NCBI RefSeq assembly: GCF_001039355.2
Contig: NW_019775581.1
Location: 218,257 to 282,256 of the forward strand
Source of the DNA: Lingula anatina
Taxonomy: Eukaryota; Brachiopoda; Lingulata; Lingulida; Lingulidae
DNA: 64,000 nt
Direction of reading: 5' to 3'
Positions 25,901 to 37,784 of this stretch are shown here, in pieces. How positions within the stretch are numbered: the stretch's first letter is position 1; each line of letters begins with the position of its first letter. Made by a program: the position numbers and the translations under genes. The notes under the pieces are model-generated. The model saw only the letters and a list, made by a program, of their open reading frames with translations, searched no databases and was not told the origin of the DNA.

Positions 25901-26971
25901 CTACATTTCAGTATCATAAGTGACCTGCGAAGTTGCTATTTCAGAATATTCATATCCGCATAGTTTCTGTAACCCATTTCTGAATTTTTTACTAGAAACA
26001 AAATATATGGCAAAATTGATGGTTGAATTGAGTACAAACGTAACGTTAGTAACCGTTGCTAAGTGTGACATTAGTGGCGGCGGAGTTTTAGCCTTGCCCA
26101 TGTATGCCAAATCTAGAATTCGATACAAGAGCATTGGGGTATGACAGCACATAAAAGTGATCACCACGGCGACGGCCATTTTGGTCATCTGTTCGCCATC
26201 ATTGTTAGGCACTTCCTGGCCCATTTGCCGAGCTCTCTGTCTCATTTTATGGACTTCCCCAATAATCCGCACTGTGGTGTACGCCATGATCGTGAGAGGA
26301 AGGAGGATGTTCACGACGATATTTGCTGCTAAAACATAACCGATATGAAACGAGTCGTGATGCTTTTTCAAATACAGAAACAAGTCTGTTGTGTTTGTTT
26401 TATCTTGGTCAACTCTCACCAGTTTAAGGTACTGAGGAACATTGTAAAGAACGGCTGAACAAACGACCAGGCTAACGGCAATTCTTGTTCGCCTCATGGT
26501 GCGAAGGGCATTTGCTTTTAGAGCAAGACAAAGGAGAATGTAACGGTCAAGAGCCACGACGACTGTCATCCATATTGACGCAGTTCGGACCGTGTTCAAA
26601 AACGGGGCTGTTTTGCTGAAAACCGTCGTCACCAAATTTGCCTGCTCCGCGGACAACGTTGAATGGTTCCTAATCAGCAACAGTAGTGACATACATAACA
26701 TCAGGCAAAGGAGCAAGTTGTCGAGAATGGCCAGAGCTTCCAGTAGCCAGATGGTAACGGATTTCGATTTTGATTTCACAAACACGGCAACTGCCAGAGT
26801 GTTTCCAATTACTCCAAGAACGCAGACGAATGTAATAACCCAGACCGAATACGGCGTAACAACGGCGGTTGTGTCGTCGGTGTAATAGGTGGCATTAGTC
26901 AATATTTCAATGACGAAGGACTTGTTAACTTTAGTGGACCACTCTCCGATGGAAAAATTGGCGGTCTCCAT
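25901..26971 (-). CDS. Class A GPCR, FMRFamide-receptor-like, single exon
   Basis: 356 residues from the ATG at 26971. An upstream in-frame ATG at 27067 would add 32 residues across a TA repeat and is less likely. The N-terminus has NFS, NKS and NAT glycosylation sites. TM1 carries GNTLAV (about 56-61) and TM2 LAILD (80-84). TM3 ends LDRY (141-144), and TM6 has the variant CCHTP (275-279). TM7 has the variant NSTINFAIYF (315-324) in place of NPxxY, followed by a KKFRNGL helix 8. The TASIWMTVVVALDRY and VLYNVPQYL segments and the NSxxNFxIY form of TM7 are typical of FMRFamide-type and related protostome peptide receptors. The ligand cannot be told from sequence. No Cys is present before TM3 or in extracellular loop 2, so the usual disulfide is missing. 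It is a plasma-membrane receptor; coupling is unknown. Confidence 0.92.
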   Translation of the reverse strand: METANFSIGEWSTKVNKSFVIEILTNATYYTDDTTAVVTPYSVWVITFVCVLGVIGNTLAVAVFVKSKSKSVTIWLLEALAILDNLLLCLMLCMSLLLLIRNHSTLSAEQANLVTTVFSKTAPFLNTVRTASIWMTVVVALDRYILLCLALKANALRTMRRTRIAVSLVVCSAVLYNVPQYLKLVRVDQDKTNTTDLFLYLKKHHDSFHIGYVLAANIVVNILLPLTIMAYTTVRIIGEVHKMRQRARQMGQEVPNNDGEQMTKMAVAVVITFMCCHTPMLLYRILDLAYMGKAKTPPPLMSHLATVTNVTFVLNSTINFAIYFVSSKKFRNGLQKLCGYEYSEIATSQVTYDTEM

Positions 26972-27067
26972 TTCAAAAATCCAATATTTTTTGTCAAAAT
27001 CTGGATATATATATATATATACGGCTGAAGTGGCAGACGGCCTTAAACCTCGTAAATATGCATACAC

Positions 27068-28548
27068 CCGAGGCCAGATAACATGTGGTTGCTTTGCCCT
27101 ATCAGTCCTCAGTACAAATGTGGAGATTACACAAAACAGTATTCCAAAAATAGAAAGGAAATAATGAACAACCCTAGATGAACCAATGATGAAATGAGTG
27201 TGAATTTCTATGCCAACCTAATTGTCTGTAAATGAAAATTGCCTGTTAGTTTGTGATCTTTATTATCGACCGGATCAAGTGATGCGCATGCGTACTCAAC
27301 AGTTTCCACACATCACAAGGTAACAATTACTAATTCCTTTTGTGACACAGTAATAAACAAATGATCAAACTTGATTGGTATAGGCCGTTAAGTCCACTTA
27401 ACGCCATAGAATCTCTCATGATGACGTCACACACGTCGAAACGGAATAGGTTTGTTCTTAAACTAAAGGGATGGATGTCATGCAGCTAGGGCACTTGTAG
27501 TTCTTCAGATTTAGAAAAACACCGAAAATTGATTGCACACGATAAAAATCACGGCCATATTGTTTCTGTCCTTCAACATCATAATGAAACAACCCTCTCC
27601 CGTATTCCCGTCATCAATCCTGACAGCAGGTGAATCTAATGTAAAGACATATACAAAACTGTGGCAGGTGAGGCCGGTCCATTCTGGTGCCACTAACACA
27701 TTCCTTGATCGTGTGTCTCGCCCGTCCAATAACCCGAGCTTAAGACACTCAAACTAACTTTCAAAGGTTTACAGAGAGCCTTGCAGCATATATAATAAAC
27801 AAATTTGAGTTCCTGTGAAGTTTTGTCACCTAGGTTTGTCACCAATTTTTATATACATTGTTTGCCCTATAAAGCCGTTGAGACATTTTAGATATATAAA
27901 CCCGTTTCCTACTTTACCGACACCAGCGACATTCACCAATCTCATCTCAATAATATAACAGACTCAAATACTTAAAACTTACAACTTAAAAAATGGTGTT
28001 TTATATTTGATGGTTTTGGATATGGGGCACTCTGGTCATTAAGGAAAAAATTGTCGTGTCGAATTTTTCAAGAAAATCTTAATGGCTGCTGCACATGTAT
28101 GTAGAGCTCTATCCCTAACTGTGTGCCTGCAAGTACACATTCAGGGTTATTAGTTGACAGTTGTGATAGGAGAGATGACTCAATCGCCATTAACGCAATC
28201 TGCGGCAGTGAAGACTTCATACCGCAAAATGACACATGCTAGATAAGATATTAAAATGGTAAAAAGTTAGTTCATGTGCAGACACCATCAGTTCACTCTG
28301 CGTGTGACAAGATAATAATGGACCTGGAAAACGTTGAAGTTGGAAACTCAGCTAAATATTATCGAATATTCAAAATATATATTACAAACGAAAAAGAAAA
28401 AAAGGAAAACGGCATTGTGTCACCATATACTGTATTTGTTTCAGTTTTTTAGTTTACAAAAGATAATTAATATCGTGAAAAGCAATTAACAATAGCAAAA
28501 GACCTGTCTGTGCATATATAAAGAAACAAACATACAAGTAGTGCCCTA
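27068..28548. promoter_or_regulatory. Upstream region of the GPCR with a perfect CRE
   Basis: TGACGTCA at 27422-27429 lies about 450 bases upstream of the GPCR start. An NRF1-like ATGCGCATGCGT occurs at about 27281-27293, and an 8+8 palindrome (CGTTAAGT/ACTTAACG) at 27386-27403. Whether these drive the GPCR is inference. No gene is seen in the rest. Confidence 0.35.
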
Positions 28549-28598
28549 AACACACACAAACACACACAAACAAACACACACACAAACACACACATTCA
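28549..28598. repeat. (ACACA/CAAA)n microsatellite
   Basis: Imperfect CA-rich tract. Confidence 0.85.
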
Positions 28599-28738
28599 CG
28601 CGTACACACCTTAAACCTGTTTGAGCATATAAGGTCTAGAATATATAAGGTCTAATTATCATGGTAATTAGCACCAAAGGCTATTGTGACATGTGTTAGT
28701 CAGTACTTGGATGTGCATCCTCTGAAATGAGGAAACAC

Positions 28739-28970
28739 TTACACCCCATTTCCATAGATTTTTTGATCGGTCTATCCCTGTGGGGAGTCTCACTAGATTA
28801 CTGTCAGCTTGGCGGCTTAAGCGTCTGTCCCGCCTACAAAAAGCTGTAAGGGGGTAATTAACTATGGTGCCCGCTCGGCTGACTGCAATTTAGCGTGAAC
28901 CCCCAGGGAGTTAGGTCGATCTAAATCTTAATCTTTAGATCGATCTAAATCTCTGGGAAAGCACCCTTAG
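28739..28970. mobile_element. Family A MITE, copy 4
   Basis: Very close to copy 1 at 4890-5122, in the same orientation and with the same ends (ACACCCCATTTCC and TGGGAAAGCACCCTTA). The two look like one subfamily. Confidence 0.85.
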
Positions 28971-29157
28971 TGTACAGTGTAACATCTGACAGGAACCAAC
29001 GCTTTACACTTTTACTTCCGATCTTTATGAAAACATCTGCAAGGGAAAGGGTCGTCCTCGACTGTACGCTGTGTATTTGTATACTAACATGTGCTTGTAC
29101 AGTGTTGTATTTGCAAGTTTTGGACACCTATATGGAGGTTGTGATTATCCCTTTAGT

Positions 29158-29279
29158 CTAATTATATTATATTATATTATATTATATTATATTATATTAT
29201 ATAATATTATATTATATAATATTATATTATATTATATTATATTATATTATATTATATTATATTATATTATATTATATTG
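29158..29279. repeat. (ATATT)n pentanucleotide satellite
   Basis: About 24 pentamer units with two register slips near 29200-29220. Confidence 0.9.
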
Positions 29280-30250
29280 ACTATAGATACGGACTATACC
29301 ATAATTTAGGTGACGTTTAAGTTGATGAAATCCATTGGTGACATTAAAGTGCCGTTAAGCATCCGTTTTAATTTGCCCGGCGACCGCAACTTTATCTTTA
29401 TCTTTGCCATGTAAACTTTCGAATCCTAACTTTCCCACAAAACTGTTGAACGCCGAAAGCGTGCGTTACTCGATTTCAAAAGACCCTTTGCATGACCAAA
29501 CGTTGTGAAAAGTAGAATTGTTTTGGAGTGAAAAAAGGGCATCGACTTTGAAAATGTTGATCGCATCAAACACGACAACGTACAAATTTTCCGTGATACC
29601 CGGCATGATGATAAGATTGACTGGTTTGCAATTACTCATAGGGAAGAAAAGTCATTCTGTATAATTTGCCTGGTTATTGTTTTCTATTATATTCTGGCAC
29701 TGGGCTTTTAAATTCAAACAAAAAAAGCGACGAAGATTTTTTTTCGAGATAGAGAGAGGGACTGAACTTTCTGAATTAAATATGAAAGTCAAAGGAACTT
29801 CCAAAAGGAAATTCTGTAATTGTGTAATAATGGCGACAGCAGTAAAGGAAATTGTGGACAATCCATTTTCAGAACACGCGACAAGCACCGTAACGACAGG
29901 GATAAATATGGGGAGAAAAACAAAACCTCGCGTTATAAGATAAAATGTAACAATATGCTGTTGTTTGGCGAAAACAACCCAGCAGACAACAAAACAAGTA
30001 AATGGTTTGGTTGATGTCCCGGTGCCGACTGGAGACGACTGGGCATTTGAATGGCCCATTGATACTTAGCCAACCGTGGGCATGACGCCCCCTCTCACTC
30101 TCACCTGCCCATAAACATTAATGTCACACCCGTAAACAACAGGTATATGTCAAGACGGAGAGATTGACTGGTGCATTACGTGAGGCTTGTAAGGTGCATC
30201 CTCTCTGCGTCGAATTCCTTTCTATTTGGCAGTATTTAGGGTTTTCTCAG
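29280..30250. other. No supported gene
   Basis: Overlapping ORFs on both strands (29652-30059) show no known domain or exon signals. Confidence 0.5.
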
Positions 30251-30496
30251 ACGAGTTCCCATGTTTAGATCGATCCATCTGGATCGACCTAACTCCCTGC
30301 GGAGTCTCACTAAATTGCTTTCAAATAACCGGCTTATGTCTGTCATGCCTACCGAATCATCTAGGAGGTAAAGATAATTACCCCCTAACAGCTTTACTAG
30401 GTGTGATAGACATTTAAGCCGGTCAGGTTGACAGCAATTTAGTGAGACTCCCCAGCGAGATAGATCGATCCAAAAATCTGTGGGAATGGTCCCTAA
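30251..30496. mobile_element. Family A MITE, copy 5 (diverged)
   Basis: Has TTTAGATCGATCCATCTGG at the left, TAATTACCCCCTAACAGC in the core, and GATAGATCGATCCAAAAATC followed by GGGAATGGTCCCTAA at the right. Confidence 0.8.
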
Positions 30497-32552
30497 AACT
30501 ATACATAATCTCTTGAGGCATATGGACGTAGAGAACAAGAACTGGCTTTGAAGAAGGCAATAGAAAGCATGGCGACCACATGTGAAGTACATGTAGCACT
30601 ATTAATGGATCGCACGTGTAAACCATACCAGCACTACAATGCTCTTTAGTCTATCTACATTAAAGGAGAGGTTGTGATTTATGGAACGAACAACAACAAC
30701 AGTTATTTTACTACAATTTTAACTATTGGCAGATCCATCATATTTCCATCCAGTTCCAAACTAGAACCAATAGTTTTGAAGAAGTTATATGTTTTGCGTT
30801 ATCTAATCATTTCTCTTTGTTTCATACATCTGTTTTAAATTCTTCTTCGTCTTCTTTTTCATCTATAAAATCTCTTATAAACTATTTCCTTGAAGGCAAT
30901 AACTAGCGTAGGCCTATCGATACCAAGGAAATAACCATGAACGCTGCTCCATGATGATAAGAAGGGGGTTGTGGTGGGGTGGAGAAACGACGCTAGGATC
31001 TTACTTTCTTAACGGAGCTTGCTCTCTCTCTTTCCACCTCTCTCTCTCTCTCTCTCTCTACCCCCCCCCCCCCAACCTATACCTCCTTGACACCCCTTTT
31101 CCCCGTGTATATGCCGTAATACTTGTATCCATCCATATGTGTTCCTGGTCACAGCTTTTGTTAACTAATTTCAAATATTTCGGTGACGATGATTTACTGT
31201 AATGAATCCTTGCACGACACCTGAAGAGTCCCGCGGGTAACGATAATGGCATTTGTGAAACAATTCTTTCGTTGTCTAAAGCTTTAACCCATATTGGGTC
31301 CAAGTAGACGGAAAAAATGAACTACTTCAAAGAAACTGGGGTGATTTAAGCTTATTTGTGTCTTTATTTCATTTGCATATGTCACTGAAAAATAACATAG
31401 TTTGGTTCTTTATTGCCTTGTCCAACCGTCCAAAGAAATGAACAGGAGCATGCATGTATTTTGACCGCATATTGCACGGATAAATGATCTCTATTGTGTT
31501 TGCTTACAGTGAAGTTAATTATTGCCTGCCACTGTAGCTTTAAACCCTTGGAATGTCACTTTATTACTTATGGTGTCCAATTAAATGAATGTGGCACACG
31601 TTTCAAAGTATCAATCAGCCTACACATCCTGCAAAGCTTCTTATCTTTTCCCAATCCAGACAATAAAATCACTCACATCAAAGTAACATATTTCCTCTTC
31701 AAATGTAGAGGAAGACGTGGCCATCTTGTTGACTGGCCTGTTGTTTAGAACAAAACAATTTAATTAAAAATGGTAAAAAGCATCCGATCCCAACTGGAGG
31801 GACTGGTTGAGCAATGATTCGCAGGTAAATAGGAGAAAACTCAATTTCGCGGGAAAATTACGGCTTTGACGCCGTTAAATGATTATCTATATGTCATTTG
31901 CAGAGAAATATTTCAATCATCAACAAGGATTCATATCACTGCATATTATTTATCTTTTTGATGATGATTACAATGCTTTTTTTCTTTGCTTTATCATTGC
32001 CTACGTCTAAAGTGAGGACATTGATGTTCGTTAATAGCGAGTCTCATGCCACACTTCAATCTCATAATTATCTCATGAAAATATAAAATCTCAAACGTTG
32101 ATTTGTGTCCCAGAAACCTGCAATCTAATACAAGTGACACCAAAACGTGAGTCGAACAAGCGCCTAAGGTCATAAAGATTACTGACATGGGCGGTTCGCA
32201 ACTCCGATGGGAGTTAACGGCCTTTCGGCACGAGGAGCACACCTATTCGTTACAGAATGACTTGGATAAAATCCATGCTATTGGAAATTTAAACTATGCC
32301 AGTAGTTTTCCCTAACGAACTATATCCCTGATTTGTCTCCAACTTCTAGACAACTATAATGGCATAGGTCAGGTACTATCATTTTCGAGACTGAGGAATG
32401 TCATTTCACCTGTTGGGCATACATATGCGAGTAACCAAGTCCCATCTACACCGAGAAGTACAATTTAATAAAATGTTGATCCATCAAAAGGGGACTTGTT
32501 TAGCATCATTTTGTGCTGTTACACGTATATGTGCCTTCCCAAGCGTCCTACA
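30497..32552. other. Intergenic, no gene seen
   Basis: Contains a (CT)n then C-run tract at 31023-31073. Small ORFs are unrecognised. Confidence 0.5.
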
Positions 32553-32772
32553 TTAGCCCTTCGCGCGCGAGACATCCCTCGCTGTGTCTTCTTCGTCGAT
32601 CACAAGCCGTTTATGACCTGTCAAACCACTTGACAGCGGCGGGACCTGAAAGTTCACGACTTGACTGGCATCGATGAACAGTGCATTCGCAGCTATTACA
32701 CATCTAAATATGGTCTGTAGACAAAGATGTAGGTAGGAATCGAACAATGGCTTTGTTGTCTGGGGAAGCCGT
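32553..32772 (-). CDS. Possible terminal exon, unidentified
   Basis: A stop-free minus-strand frame of 72 residues follows a textbook acceptor (TGTCTTTTTTTTCAG) and ends DEEDTARDVSRAKG then stop. It is locally CpG-richer than its surroundings. No domain recognised and no partner exon found. It may be a chance frame. Confidence 0.22.
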
Positions 32773-32864
32773 CTGAAAAAAAAGACAGTTCGAGATCGTA
32801 TTTCAGAATGCAACTACTAGTAGCGTGTGAGTAAGCGATCTACAAGGCCTGATGACAGAAAATT

Positions 32865-32870
<6 letters not shown>

Positions 32871-32899
<29 letters not shown>
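32871..32899. repeat. Poly(T) tract
   Basis: A run of about 29 T. Confidence 0.95.
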
Positions 32900-32901
<2 letters not shown>

Positions 32902-34806
32902 GCAGTGAAGTGACGGTGAACATTACTCTGTTAAGTTCATCATTATCAATTTGCCATATTTTCATCCGAGAAGATCCGCTTTTCAACAAATAGATAACAA
33001 AGAGGATTCAAGGTTTCCGTGACAGGGGCATTGTCTTCAGTATGATAATGATCCGTGTGACAAGACATAAACAGAAAAACAAACCACCACCTTGCCCGAT
33101 TATATTTGCCCCACTGTCATGACACTGCTTTATCGGCGACATTATTTGTCTAAGAATGATGAAACAAAATAATGAATTATTGCATTCCGTATCAATATAT
33201 TTATTTGATATTTAACCAAGCCCCGATGATATTGAGAGCGCGCATTTAGGTACCTGCTTCGAATAATGGTATGACACATGCACTTGCAAATCATAATGCA
33301 ATTTAGCGAACTCATTGCGATACATAGTAGATATGGATATATTATTCAAAGGGCATTTGGCTTACAAAAAGTGACTGTCCTATTGTCTTCATATTAACCT
33401 TTTGAGGTTTTGTCCAAATGCACGCCTGCATTCCTAATTACGGAAAGTAAGTGTTCAATGAAATTGTATGTTCCACCTTTTATGAGGACATGTGTCTCGG
33501 TGATAAAGTATTGGAATTAGCTTTTTATACGGCGTTGTTATGACCCCCCCCCCCCCCCCATGCCAAGACTGAACATGGTAAAATCAGGAGGTGGTCATAC
33601 CGTATACACATTACACCCCAAATGACGCGCCCAAAACGCCTGTAAATAACACAAAATGTCACCAGTAGTAAAGACATTGGGGGGTGGGGTGGGGGGAGGG
33701 TAGTGAAATGCGTAAGGGATGATGTTGGCATGCTTCGAAAAATAACACTCGAAAAGCAATGAGGTTCTTTTTCATAATTACAAAATGTTCACGCGTTGGT
33801 TGAGAAAATAAAATTGTAAAAAGGTACATTGCACCGATGTGTTTCTGACACATGATTAAAAATTACCAAGCCTTGGTGATTTGACAAATGTGCAACGGTC
33901 ATTAGTGTCCATGTTACTCCAAACGTAGATTTTCTTGGAGGTGGCAATTTAATGGTCCAGAGATGACAATACATGTAGTTTTGATTTAACGGAGTCGGTT
34001 ATTACTTTTGTCTTTCTCCCAGCTGGTCAGGCGATTATCGTGACAAAGTTCATATTTCATTTAATATACTGCAACAGCTAATCTTAAGGGTAAACAGGGT
34101 AGAGATGTGAGTTTTGTAACCCCGTCTTTTTTTATTATACAATATGATAAATCGCTGTGATGTCCGAACAAGTATGACCGTTGCTTGTTTTCTTTTGAGT
34201 CTAGTAATGAATGGGTTTTGTGGAGAGCACGCAAATCAAAGGTTGTTTCATAAGGGGGTCGTTATTGATTGACGATGTAAGAGTTTGCGGCAGAAGCAGA
34301 TGGTACAGTTCCTTGCTTTTTTTTCTACTATTAGAACTCACTGCAGTAATTTTTTTAATTTGAAAAATGTTGCTTTTTCTTCGGTGAAAAAGATGTGTCT
34401 AAATAAAAAATGTATATACTAGTATAATTCACCTGATTTACAATTAAAACGCAAGCAGGGAATCGATAGATTCATGGAAACAACTGGAATATTGCAGTTG
34501 AAAGCAAAATGGGCGACATTTTTTGTCATGATTCAGTGCAGCGGAAAGGCGGTGGTCTCCTACCCTAACAGGAACTAACAGAATGGTCAATAGTCGACTT
34601 TGTTACTGTCAGTAAATGGATAATTTTTACACTGCCTTTTTACTAAGGCGATTACCAAAACAGTTGGTCAGATATACTGTATGAGTATAAAGATCGACTA
34701 AAAGCAAAAACGACAATCGAGGTCGCTGAGCGCCCAAGACAGGACCAAGTGTTGTTCCCTGACCACATGTCAATTCATTGTCCATCGTCACGCGAGTTGT
34801 GGACAC
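32900..34806. other. Intergenic, no gene seen
   Basis: Has a C run at 33543-33559 and a G-quadruplex-type tract at 33679-33700 (GGGGGTGGGGTGGGGGGAGG). Otherwise unremarkable AT-rich sequence. Confidence 0.5.
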
Positions 34807-34813
34807 TATATAA
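34807..34813 (+). promoter_or_regulatory. TATA box of first exon 1a
   Basis: TATATAA 48 bases before the ATG at 34855, leaving room for a start site near 34838 and a very short leader. Confidence 0.6.
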
Positions 34814-34854
34814 CTGAGCTGACCAACGCAGTGCTTGTTACTCAGCCTGCCAAG

Positions 34855-35036
34855 ATGTTGAAACTTGTGTGTCTTGTGGCCCTAATTGCGGTGGCTTGCG
34901 CCATTCCAGGTACGGATTACTACCCCCACCCTGACGGCTCCCCACGCCTTGTCTACTACCCTGATGGCTACAAAGGTCCATCCAGCTATGGCACTGGGAT
35001 TACACTGAGGAGATACGCTGGCGTCACTAACTTTAA
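34855..35036 (+). CDS. Secreted Tyr-rich protein, first exon 1a
   Basis: 60 codons plus two bases. I chose the ATG at 34855 because it opens the signal peptide directly (MLKLVCLVALIAVACA, cleavage before IPGT). The segment has YYP twice, a GYKGP motif and YGTGI. Apparent translation ends in a TGA, but that TGA lies in the splice donor TTTAA/GTGAGT, so the exon leaves in phase 2. Exon 1b (37127-37317) is its paralogue with the same layout: signal peptide, YYP...RLVYYP.GY.GP..YG.GI, then the phase 2 donor. It is probably an extracellular structural protein, with tyrosines available for cross-linking (inference). The partner second exon is uncertain; 39196-39262 fits in phase. Confidence 0.72.
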
Positions 35037-36950
35037 GTGAGTATTCCATCTCTGAAATGATTCTTCTGTTGCCAGGTATCCATAGCTGCTTTTAAAAGGT
35101 TCATGTTCGACTCTCTTGAAAAGTTTCTTTACTCGCTTTCATATCCTTCACAGTCTTCTCCTTATTTTCCATCTCTTTATTTGGAGATGTGAGGCAGAGC
35201 AATGTCCTTAAAACGTCAAAGTAGTGCATTGACGCCGAGAAAGTTGAAAAAAAATTCCTGTATCTTATGTCCTTGGTGAACACAGGAATATGTTAATTGA
35301 ATCACTGATTCCTTGATTTAAAAAAAAAGGCGCAAGGAACATAATACACACTGCCATTTGAAAGGTCTTGTCACACCTAGTGCGTAGCACTAACGTATGA
35401 GAAAAATTCCCCATACGCAGAAAAGCGCCAAACAAACGGCGTATACGCCTGGAGTGCGCAGGCAAACAAGGGTGTACGATCGCATACGCGGAGGGAGATA
35501 AAATGTTTTGAGCATGTTTGAAAACAATTTCATAGGCTGAAAACACGATGATTTCATACTCTCAAAGCTGTGCGTTTGACCGATTTCACGCACGATACTC
35601 ATACGTACCTTTATACACTAGAGTGTGACAGAGCCTTTAGATTGATATAGTAGGACATATCGATGCTTACGGATTTGTTTGATTTTCATAGTTTTACACA
35701 AGTATCTATCAGTTCAGCGAGTGGTATAAGGGTACTTTTATGTGGTTTATTTTTAACAAAATCTATGACGCTCTCATGTCTGGCATTCATACTTTCTTAC
35801 TCCTTCAGTTAGACGGCTGTATACCAACCGGTTACGCCACCAAACGGTTCGACAAAACGCAAACTTGTATGTTAAATGCGCTTTATTTTGTAGTTTCATT
35901 ATTACTTGTCAGTGGCTTTATCAGTTGGTGTTGCCAGAGGCACATGATGAACGGCATTGTTGGTTTAGTGAAGTTACTGATTTCCACATATCTGTTAAAA
36001 TTTTGATGTTTTCTAAAATACCCGACCTGCTCAATATTGCATTACATTTTTTCCGCCACGGAATCACCTAGTATTCAGTTTAAATTTGAGTTTAAACGAT
36101 GAGATGAGATGAGATGGCCCTTAAAGATAATAAATGTCATTTTAGTAATGTACACCTGCCAGTTATATCAGTGCCACTTTTGTTCAAAAAGCCCATTATT
36201 AATTTTTTTTTTCGTCTTCAGTTTTTTATGAAAACCTCTCTGTTTATTCTCAGTCAACCAATCTTCACACCAATTTAGTGAAGTTAATTAGGGACTTCCA
36301 AATAAACGAAGTGTTCTGAAAAAAAACTCTGATAAATTCTAAAGACCCCTCCCCCCTTGTGTTAAATGCTCTTTGAATCAAAACTTGATGATATGAAACA
36401 AAATATTTCTAAATTCACTCAACTGCTCATGTTGTAGAACATCGGGCGTTCTTTCTTAATTGTTCTCTGGGTGTCCGGTCACGCCCTGCGACCTGTGAGT
36501 TCTTGGTGCGTTGCCTGATCACCCACCATCACAGGACGGGATTGCGGTTGCAGAGAGAAGTTGCAATTATTTCCCCCAATTTAATGTACACTATCGCGCA
36601 ATCCGTTCTTTAAGAACTCATACAACCATATCAGTTAAATGGATTTGATGCTGGCTTTCCACCACTTCGTAATTCCTAAATTGAAACAAAACTGCAAGAA
36701 GTTACATGACTTAAAATGCAATTTTACAAAAATGAGTCACCGTTGAAACTGAACACAGACCTTGTCTTTTCCGAGTAAATGAAGTGGCTATGGCTAAAAA
36801 TGATTCATCAACATTTTAAGACTAACTTCAGATAAGAAATATAAGCTACAAGATTACACCTATTTCACTGAATGGTTGAGAAATTTAAACAGTTTTATTC
36901 ACATTTCCCGCCAAGTGCATTATAATGATAACAACAGCCCCAAAGAGTTG

Positions 36951-36982
<32 letters not shown>

Positions 36983-37080
36983 AGGCAGCAGTGTTCTTGA
37001 TAGTCTACGATTAATGTTTTCTAATATCATGCAATCCTACGTCCTAATATTAACAGCACTCGTCACGCAACCCCATGTAG
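35037..37080. other. Intron or intergenic between exons 1a and 1b
   Basis: No second exon private to 1a was found here. It contains a poly(A) tract at 36951-36980. The short ORFs at 35265-36071 are unrecognised. Confidence 0.45.
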
Positions 37081-37089
37081 TATATAAGG
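37081..37089 (+). promoter_or_regulatory. TATA box of first exon 1b
   Basis: TATATAAGG 46 bases before the ATG at 37127, the same spacing as in exon 1a. A separate promoter for each first exon is therefore likely. Confidence 0.6.
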
Positions 37090-37126
37090 CTCCAGCATAG
37101 GAAGAACCCGTGCGGTAAAACCCAAA

Positions 37127-37317
37127 ATGTTGAAACTCGCGCTGTGCTTTGTTGCCGTCCTTGCCGTGGCCCTTGCCATCCCGGGCACTCTCTACTACCC
37201 GGATGAGACTGGCGCACAACGCCTGGTTTACTACCCTCGAGGCTACAGAGGTCCGCAAGATTACGGTAGTGGGATACGTCTAAGCCCTGCAATATCTGCC
37301 TTGGTTAGGGACTACAA
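37127..37317 (+). CDS. Secreted Tyr-rich protein, first exon 1b
   Basis: 63 codons plus two bases: signal peptide (MLKLALCFVAVLAVALA), then IPGTLYYP, RLVYYPRGYRGP, YGSGI, and a donor TACAA/GTGAGT in phase 2. Joined to the acceptor at 39301 it reads Asn then APPPAGAIE and continues into the Ala-rich exon, giving a precursor of 537 residues. Joined to the acceptor at 39195 it would read Asn then APPPAGAVE. Both joins keep phase. Confidence 0.75.
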
Positions 37318-37676
37318 GTGAGTATACCTAACAAGTGTATGCGCGTGCTTAACGTTCTTACCGTGGACGCTAAAAACGCCGTGTTCTCCCATGCAAAAAC
37401 ATAGATTTTTCAATCTTCATCAAATGCCTATTAGAAATTTTGATAGCTGGATTAAGTTTGATCGACAATAGTTATTTTGCCCAGCAGAGACAAAGGTTTA
37501 GGTATTATTGGACTGCAAGTTATAACTCGATCCAGACACGGTATGTGAAGCAATTAGCTACAGAGATCATTCCATCGTGAAGAGAAATTATCCTTTGTTG
37601 TTCTGAATGTGTAAATTAGCATCATGTTGCTTTAATTAAATCATAATCATGCTATTTCAATTAATTACCCCTGGAT

Positions 37677-37764
37677 TGACGTCACTAAGTGCCAACAGTC
37701 TTGTTTAAGGCGGTTATGACGTCATTCAGTACCGACAGTCTCGTTTTAGGCGTTTATGACGTCA
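37677..37764. promoter_or_regulatory. 40-bp tandem repeat with three CRE sites
   Basis: TGACGTCA occurs at 37677-37684, 37717-37724 and 37757-37764, exactly 40 bp apart, inside partly conserved units (ACAGTCT.GTTT.AGGCG between sites). It lies about 360 bases into the intron after exon 1b. The sequence is the consensus for CREB/ATF dimers; enhancer function is inference. Confidence 0.6.
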
Positions 37765-37784
37765 CTTAGTGCTGGACATCTACG

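Noticed and set aside
28549-29279. Regular repeats that could suggest a CRISPR-like array
   Set aside because: Simple CA and ATATT microsatellites without spacers, in a eukaryotic genome.
29652-30059. 135-codon minus-strand ORF overlapping an 88-codon plus-strand ORF
   Set aside because: No domain, no splice context and no codon bias; either or both are chance.
35740-36006. ORF after a TTCAG near 35811 as a possible second exon for exon 1a
   Set aside because: Joined in the required phase it hits a stop at once (AA+T, then TAG).
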